A stretch of DNA of 64,000 nucleotides from Paramarasmius palmivorus (lineage: Eukaryota; Basidiomycota; Agaricomycetes; Agaricales; Marasmiaceae): the NCBI GenBank assembly GCA_037176845.1, contig JAYKXP010000210.1:1-64000 (forward strand), read 5' to 3'. A program made the translations under genes and the position numbers. Position 1 is the stretch's first letter; each line of letters opens with the position of its first letter. Positions 59,230-64,000 of this stretch are shown here, piece after piece. The notes below the pieces were generated by a model. It was not told the origin of the DNA and made no database searches. It worked only from the letters and a program-made list of their open reading frames with translations.

Positions 59230-60835
59230 CTTATCCTCGAGCAGACACTCAGTACTCGACACGATGGATAAATGCCAGCTCTTCAAGTACGAAGGAGATG
59301 ACTATCGGGATCTGTTTCTATGAAAATCCTATGTACGTCGCGTCACATTGCTCGTGTACTATTCTTACTCAAAGCGCTACCCCTCAGATCTCATCAGAGT
59401 TACTCAAGAATTATGATGCTCAATGTACTTTCCAAGTTCTTAGCTGCACCCCGAGGTTAATGCTAGCGCAGGGCACGCATATGCGACTGTTTAGCTATCA
59501 AACACGTCAGGTTGACTCCTTTCAATATCTAACCTATATCTTCAGGCTACATCGTGATTGGTGTCGGATGCTGCTTTAACCCAGGTATAGCTCCACTTAC
59601 ACATGTACTCCAGGTACCAACGCATCTTTTCAACGTTCTGCTACCTTTGAGGAAGTTTACGAGTGGAAGCTCCGCGGATACAGGTCATCTCGCGAGCGCA
59701 ACCCAAGGAGCCTTTCGAAAATATTCCGATACGCTTACAGGTGACCGCAGGTGTATAGTTTCATCTGTTTATTCAGCTTGCTATACTCAGCTAACGGTGT
59801 ACATTTACCAGCAAATATTAGATTAGGCCCGCCGATGTGATTAGCCTGAATCTCGAGATAGGTACGTTAGAACATGCCCTTTGTATTGCTCAAACTCACA
59901 GTGCTCACTAGGTACCCTTGGAATGATTGCCTTGCGAGTAAGCCAGGCTTTTCTGTCTTAATCTAGGTCATTTGAGGTGTCACTTAGGGTGTGCTAGTCA
60001 TAGGCTAGTTGTTGCTTTTTTCACTCAGACCTGTGTTTGCTCATGCATATGTCCACTGGGCACCTGAAAGGACGCTATTCACGCAGGCCCTTTGCGCTCT
60101 CGTTTCGGGTGATGAGGCTATTGAGTTTCAAGTCCATCATGTGCTCTTACTCTTTGTGTTGCTGATACGAACTGAAAGCAAACAATGAACAAGGATTCGC
60201 CCTGTGCAATCCTCTGCTCTTGTATCCTAACATGATACTAATTCATGCTATGAATATATTGCCACTGCCGACGAGGAATACTTGACATGTTGGTTCATAG
60301 TTCTGTACAAAACTTGACATAGCTCAGGCTTCTACGCAGAACATGTCTTACTGAGCGTGCTGTGCATGGTTTTAAGCTAGTATGGAAGCTGGTCTGGCAG
60401 CTATTATTTAGCTATGCATGCGACAACTTTGCCCGATGTCGATGAACGGTTTTCGCATTCTGCGGCGTAGCTAACCTTTGATTGTGACTTTGGCATGCAA
60501 AGCCACAGTCAACATAGATAAAGTGTTACATTGGAAGCACGACGTACACGGGAAACGCAACTAAACTTTTAGACAAAGGTTTATGTATGTAGTTTTTGAT
60601 TAGATATACAAGTAGAACTTGGAACGTGATAAAAAATGACCGGCAATAATTTTATGCGAAACCAAGATAGCAAAGAAAACGATAGCTGAAATGCATGGTG
60701 CTATATAGACAAAGACGCAGGATTCAAAGAACTTAACGAGATATGCAGGATCTGACAACAGATTGACTAAAACCTGGACCTACTAAGAAGGAATTAACTC
60801 AACAGTTAGTTCAACGAGTGAACAAGGTACCTAAA
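59230..60835. other. gene-poor stretch, nothing recognised
   Basis: Short frames only, the longest about 119 codons near 59220-59579, without motifs. It includes the 3' flank of membrane-protein gene T4. Confidence 0.35.
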
Positions 60836-62531
60836 TCATCCGATGTGCGGAATGAAAGTTGTCCATTTAACGGTTTGATATGCGCTCGAGGGGAGATCTC
60901 GTAGTGCAGTGAATGCGATAACGATGAGAGTGATGCGGAAGACGGCATACGCGAGGGAGAGGACTATCACGAGGACGACTACCGTGGCGTTCAACAACAC
61001 TGAACTTTCATCCCATAAGTTCTCCATATATCCATGCAAAACTCCCATTGCAATAGGCGCAACCGCGACTGCCATAGCTGATATACGCCAAAGCAGCTGT
61101 TCGGTATGAGTCGGAAATGGGAAAACCCATGGGATGCAGTGGATGGCGCCGAAGAGAGCGGCGATTCCGTAGACGGTGATGTAAAGGTGAGAGGCATTGT
61201 CTTCTAATCTGGAGGAGATAGGAATTGCGAAGTTGCCGTTGTCTGTGTCGCCAACGACGTGACCGCATATGAGGAAGATGTGCCATAGGATCCACAGGGG
61301 AAGAAGAAAAAGACGGAAAAAAATGTTACTGGGCCTTTCAATGATAAAGAGGAGCGGGATGACATAGATATAATCCACAACTGCACCACCTCCCTCCGAA
61401 CACGTCCTCCAAATACCTCCCTTCTCCCCATTGGGATCTCCTCCCACTGATTTCTCCGTATGCCTCCAGTACACCCGAATGGGATGCCTAACCCGAAGCG
61501 GCTTGTTCCACCATAAGAAGTAGGTACCAAAGTTCAGAATTGCAAAGCCAACGGTAATGATCTCAAGCTCCGTGATGGCTAGACCCTCCACTGCACGAGC
61601 GATGACCTGGAGGATGAACCATGTGGTTTGAATGACTGCGATGGATTTGGTGATAACGTCGCTATGGCTGAGGTTGTCCTTGATGTAGTCTTCGGTGAGG
61701 GTGATGTAACCTTTGGCGATGAGGAATTCGAGGATAGTTGTGGGTTCGGAAGGAGATAGAAGATGAGTCTCTGTAGGGTTTGTGGTGGAGGAATTGTCGT
61801 GACTCTCTGACTTTGTAGACGAATCTAAAGTCTTCTCATCGCTTTCATTCTAGTGGATGCAGGGAGGGATTATGAGGACCCCGTGTATGAATACTAAGAC
61901 GACAACGTACCAGTGTTTCGACCTTTCCATTATAGGCTTTAATTTCGTCAAAGTATGACTCTGACTCTCCTTCGAATGGTCTGTTGATGGCTTCCTCAAT
62001 CTCTGCAGTCCGATCCCTATCCCAAAGATACCCACAGAACTTCTTCCCATTGTATAACGCAAATCCTCCCATTATAACGAAGAAGCCGTGTGACATCCCC
62101 CACCCATAATCTAGGGGGAAAACATTAACTGAGGCACTAGTGATTAGATTTCGAAGTTGACACACACCCTTCTTGAACCTATCTCGAATCCTCTTCGCCT
62201 GCCGCCGTTGTCTCATCGCCCACAGGATCATAAATTCGGGCGCCAGAAGGGCAACAAGCATCAACTGGACGTTTTGATAGATCACGACTGCTGGATGCCA
62301 TGGGGTCCCTTCGTCATCCTGTGCTCTTGGAATGTTGGGGTGGATTGCGACCCAGGTACAAATAAAAATGACAGAGAGACAGCTCCACAAAATTCCGGTG
62401 GTGGTGCGACACCCGTTAATATCGATGCACTCGCCGGTCACGGTTATGGGATCGAAGGATGCGGAGTTGTTGGCGGAGGAGGCAGAGAGGCTAGAGGCGA
62501 TAGGCCTTGCGAGAGCTTGCAAGAGGAACAT
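60836..62531 (-). CDS. multi-pass membrane protein T4, the intact family copy
   Basis: Three exons (62531-62168, 62110-61911, 61849-60836) join in frame to 525 residues, with introns of 57 and 61 nt. The N-terminus MFLLQALARPIAS is followed by the conserved CIDINGCRT and a first helix (LWSCLSVIFICTW). About nine or ten hydrophobic helices follow, including LVALLAPEFMILWAM, TELEIITVGFAILNFGTYF, YITVYGIAALFGAIHCIP and VVLVIVLSLAYAVF. A cytoplasmic-type charged linker lies near residues 150-220. It ends TVKWTTFIPHIG. The same family has three broken copies in this window (T1, T2, T3). I recognise it as a hypothetical membrane protein family seen in mushroom genomes; transport, signalling or another role cannot be inferred. 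Confidence 0.8.
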
Positions 62532-64000
62532 GGAAGGGTGAGGAAGGAAACCAGAGTTGTGTTTCCTTTATCCAGAGATAACATGCTGTAGATGCCGATG
62601 TCTACTTTGACAGCTAGAACAACATCGCCATCGCAAAGACGTGTCATAGAAAAACACGGTGGTGATGAATCCGTGACAGCCGAATGTTGAGGCTGTGTCA
62701 GCGATAAGGGCCGTCAAATCCGATTTAACCCTGGTCCGAATGCTTCTCTTTTCCATTTATTTCACTCTGACTCCCTCTCCGCAAAAACAGCGCGACCACG
62801 ACAAGCAATGGGGTGTATAGAGCTACCAATACAAGACACTACTCCAAATGCAACATCATTCGCAGTCAGTTAGCCGCTAACACTGCTCAACATACTCAAC
62901 GCTCAGACGCCTCGGCACCACTAAACGACGCGACTGTCAAGCCACAGTGAGGGATGCTATACCAGTCACTATAGTAGACCTTTCCGTGCAAATCTTGGCT
63001 CTGTTTAGGGCTTTCGAATTTATTTTGGAATACTCGGTCTATGGTTTATCTCTCGTTATTCAGGCTGTCATGAACGGACCTTTCTTTCTCAGGGCGGTCG
63101 TTCTACTTTCCCCCGGCGTTTCTTGTTTCCATTTCTTCACTCTTACATCCTTAAGTTCCTCGAGATAACCCTGCTTCGCACTTATATCTTCAATCACCGC
63201 ATCGATGAAGGCTGCAACCAACGCTAGGCAATCTTTCTGTCTGGGATCAGAAACAAGTGCGCACTACCAAGGTATAAGCATCTAAATTTCTTCTTGTCCT
63301 GTATATCTGACGGTGACACCGATTTGATAGGACGGACTTTCCTTGTACTTTCCAAAGACAATTCACAACCCTGAAGTTGGCCCGGGAGTAAAAGCAGCTG
63401 GGGTCAGGGTACCTGCCATGTTTCGGCGTTAGCAGATTGGCACCGCTGGGATCGTGCTGGTTTCTTCAATACACTATTCCGGATCCATGATATGGCCGCT
63501 CTGCGATTGTTTGCCAGGTCTCTTCGTGCCTGGGAGATACACTTTCAACGATTAAGTGGGTCGTGAAAGATAGCCATGTTTCGCTCGTTCACGTACTAAT
63601 GTTGCTTCTTTGCAGTCATTACGCCAAGGGTCGGACTGTGGGAGATCCGGGAATACAAGTACCTCAGCGTCAATGACTGCATCTTCCCTGGTCGAAGTGG
63701 ACTGTTTTCCGCGACTGCCACTCGAACTATTTGGCTAGCTGAACGCAAGGACATCCCGAGGCTGTTTGAGGCTCCCGATATTGAATGAAATGCTTGGGTT
63801 GTCGATATTCCAGAATGTTATCTCAACAGGAAGTTCTTTTGGAAGCTTGGGCTTTCGACGAGGGATGCTTAACGAGATGTCTGGAAGTGTTGTTTCTCTG
63901 TGGGTGAGCAGTATTGCCGCTGGAACGCTCTTGGTATAGCTTATCATCATATTAGCACATTCCAGCGATCAACTGACCTCTGCATCTACATCGGAATGAC
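62532..64000. other. gene-poor end of window, nothing recognised
   Basis: 5' flank of T4, then short frames only. A minus-strand frame at 63735-63950 (ITFWNIDNPSISFNIG) looks protein-like and may be an exon of a gene that continues past the window, but this is not supported further. Confidence 0.3.

Noticed and set aside
62551..62575. An eighth hairpin motif site (AAGGAAAC ... GTTTCCTT around CAGAGTTGT)
   Set aside because: Arms pair well, but the loop is nine bases and lacks the ACACCAGAGT core; kept out of the motif set.
1..64000. tRNA, rRNA and CRISPR arrays
   Set aside because: No cloverleaf-type GGTTCGA(A/T)CC context, rRNA core sequence or regularly spaced direct repeats were found by eye.

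Overview
This is a stretch of fungal nuclear DNA, most likely from a mushroom-forming basidiomycete (Agaricomycetes). The evidence is the gene structure (many GT-AG introns of about 42 to 80 nt) and gene families that are expanded in such genomes: an integrase-core (DDE) protein, a DUF6589 protein, a JmjC protein, RING and HECT-like proteins and a Ty3-type gag. I see no rRNA, tRNA, CRISPR array or prokaryotic signal. Family names come from motif recognition only; no search was run.

Layout. 1-1.6 kb: no supported gene. 1.6-6.5 kb: element A, a ~4.9 kb near-perfect palindrome. 6.9-9.4 kb: a coiled-coil gene and two divergently arranged coiled-coil/RING genes. 9.75-21.05 kb: a block with a JmjC gene and an adjoining upstream gene (perhaps one gene), a Zn2Cys6-like gene, a DDE integrase-like gene broken by one stop codon, and two further unknown genes. 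A short motif with covarying complementary arms sits only in the gaps of this block. 21.9-33.8 kb: five minus-strand genes (two unknown, a HECT-like gene, another unknown, DUF6589). Element B lies inside a 52-nt intron of the first, and a solo LTR lies at a splice donor of the HECT-like gene. 34.4-50 kb and 60.8-62.5 kb: four copies of one multi-pass membrane protein gene, of which only the last (T4) is intact. T1 is split by TIR element D, T2 and T3 are decayed. Between T2 and T3 lie element C (a ~3 kb palindrome) and a truncated gag with part of its LTR region. 52.5-53.1 kb: a hAT-like MITE. 56.1-59.2 kb: TIR element E, related to D. The remaining stretches are gene-poor.

The main interest is the mobile DNA. 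A, B and C form one family of giant palindromes that share a core. B, D and E all have exact 7-bp target duplications, and two insertions (B and the solo LTR) are placed so that the host intron can still be spliced. Exon junctions given below were worked out by hand from GT/AG signals and reading-frame continuity.
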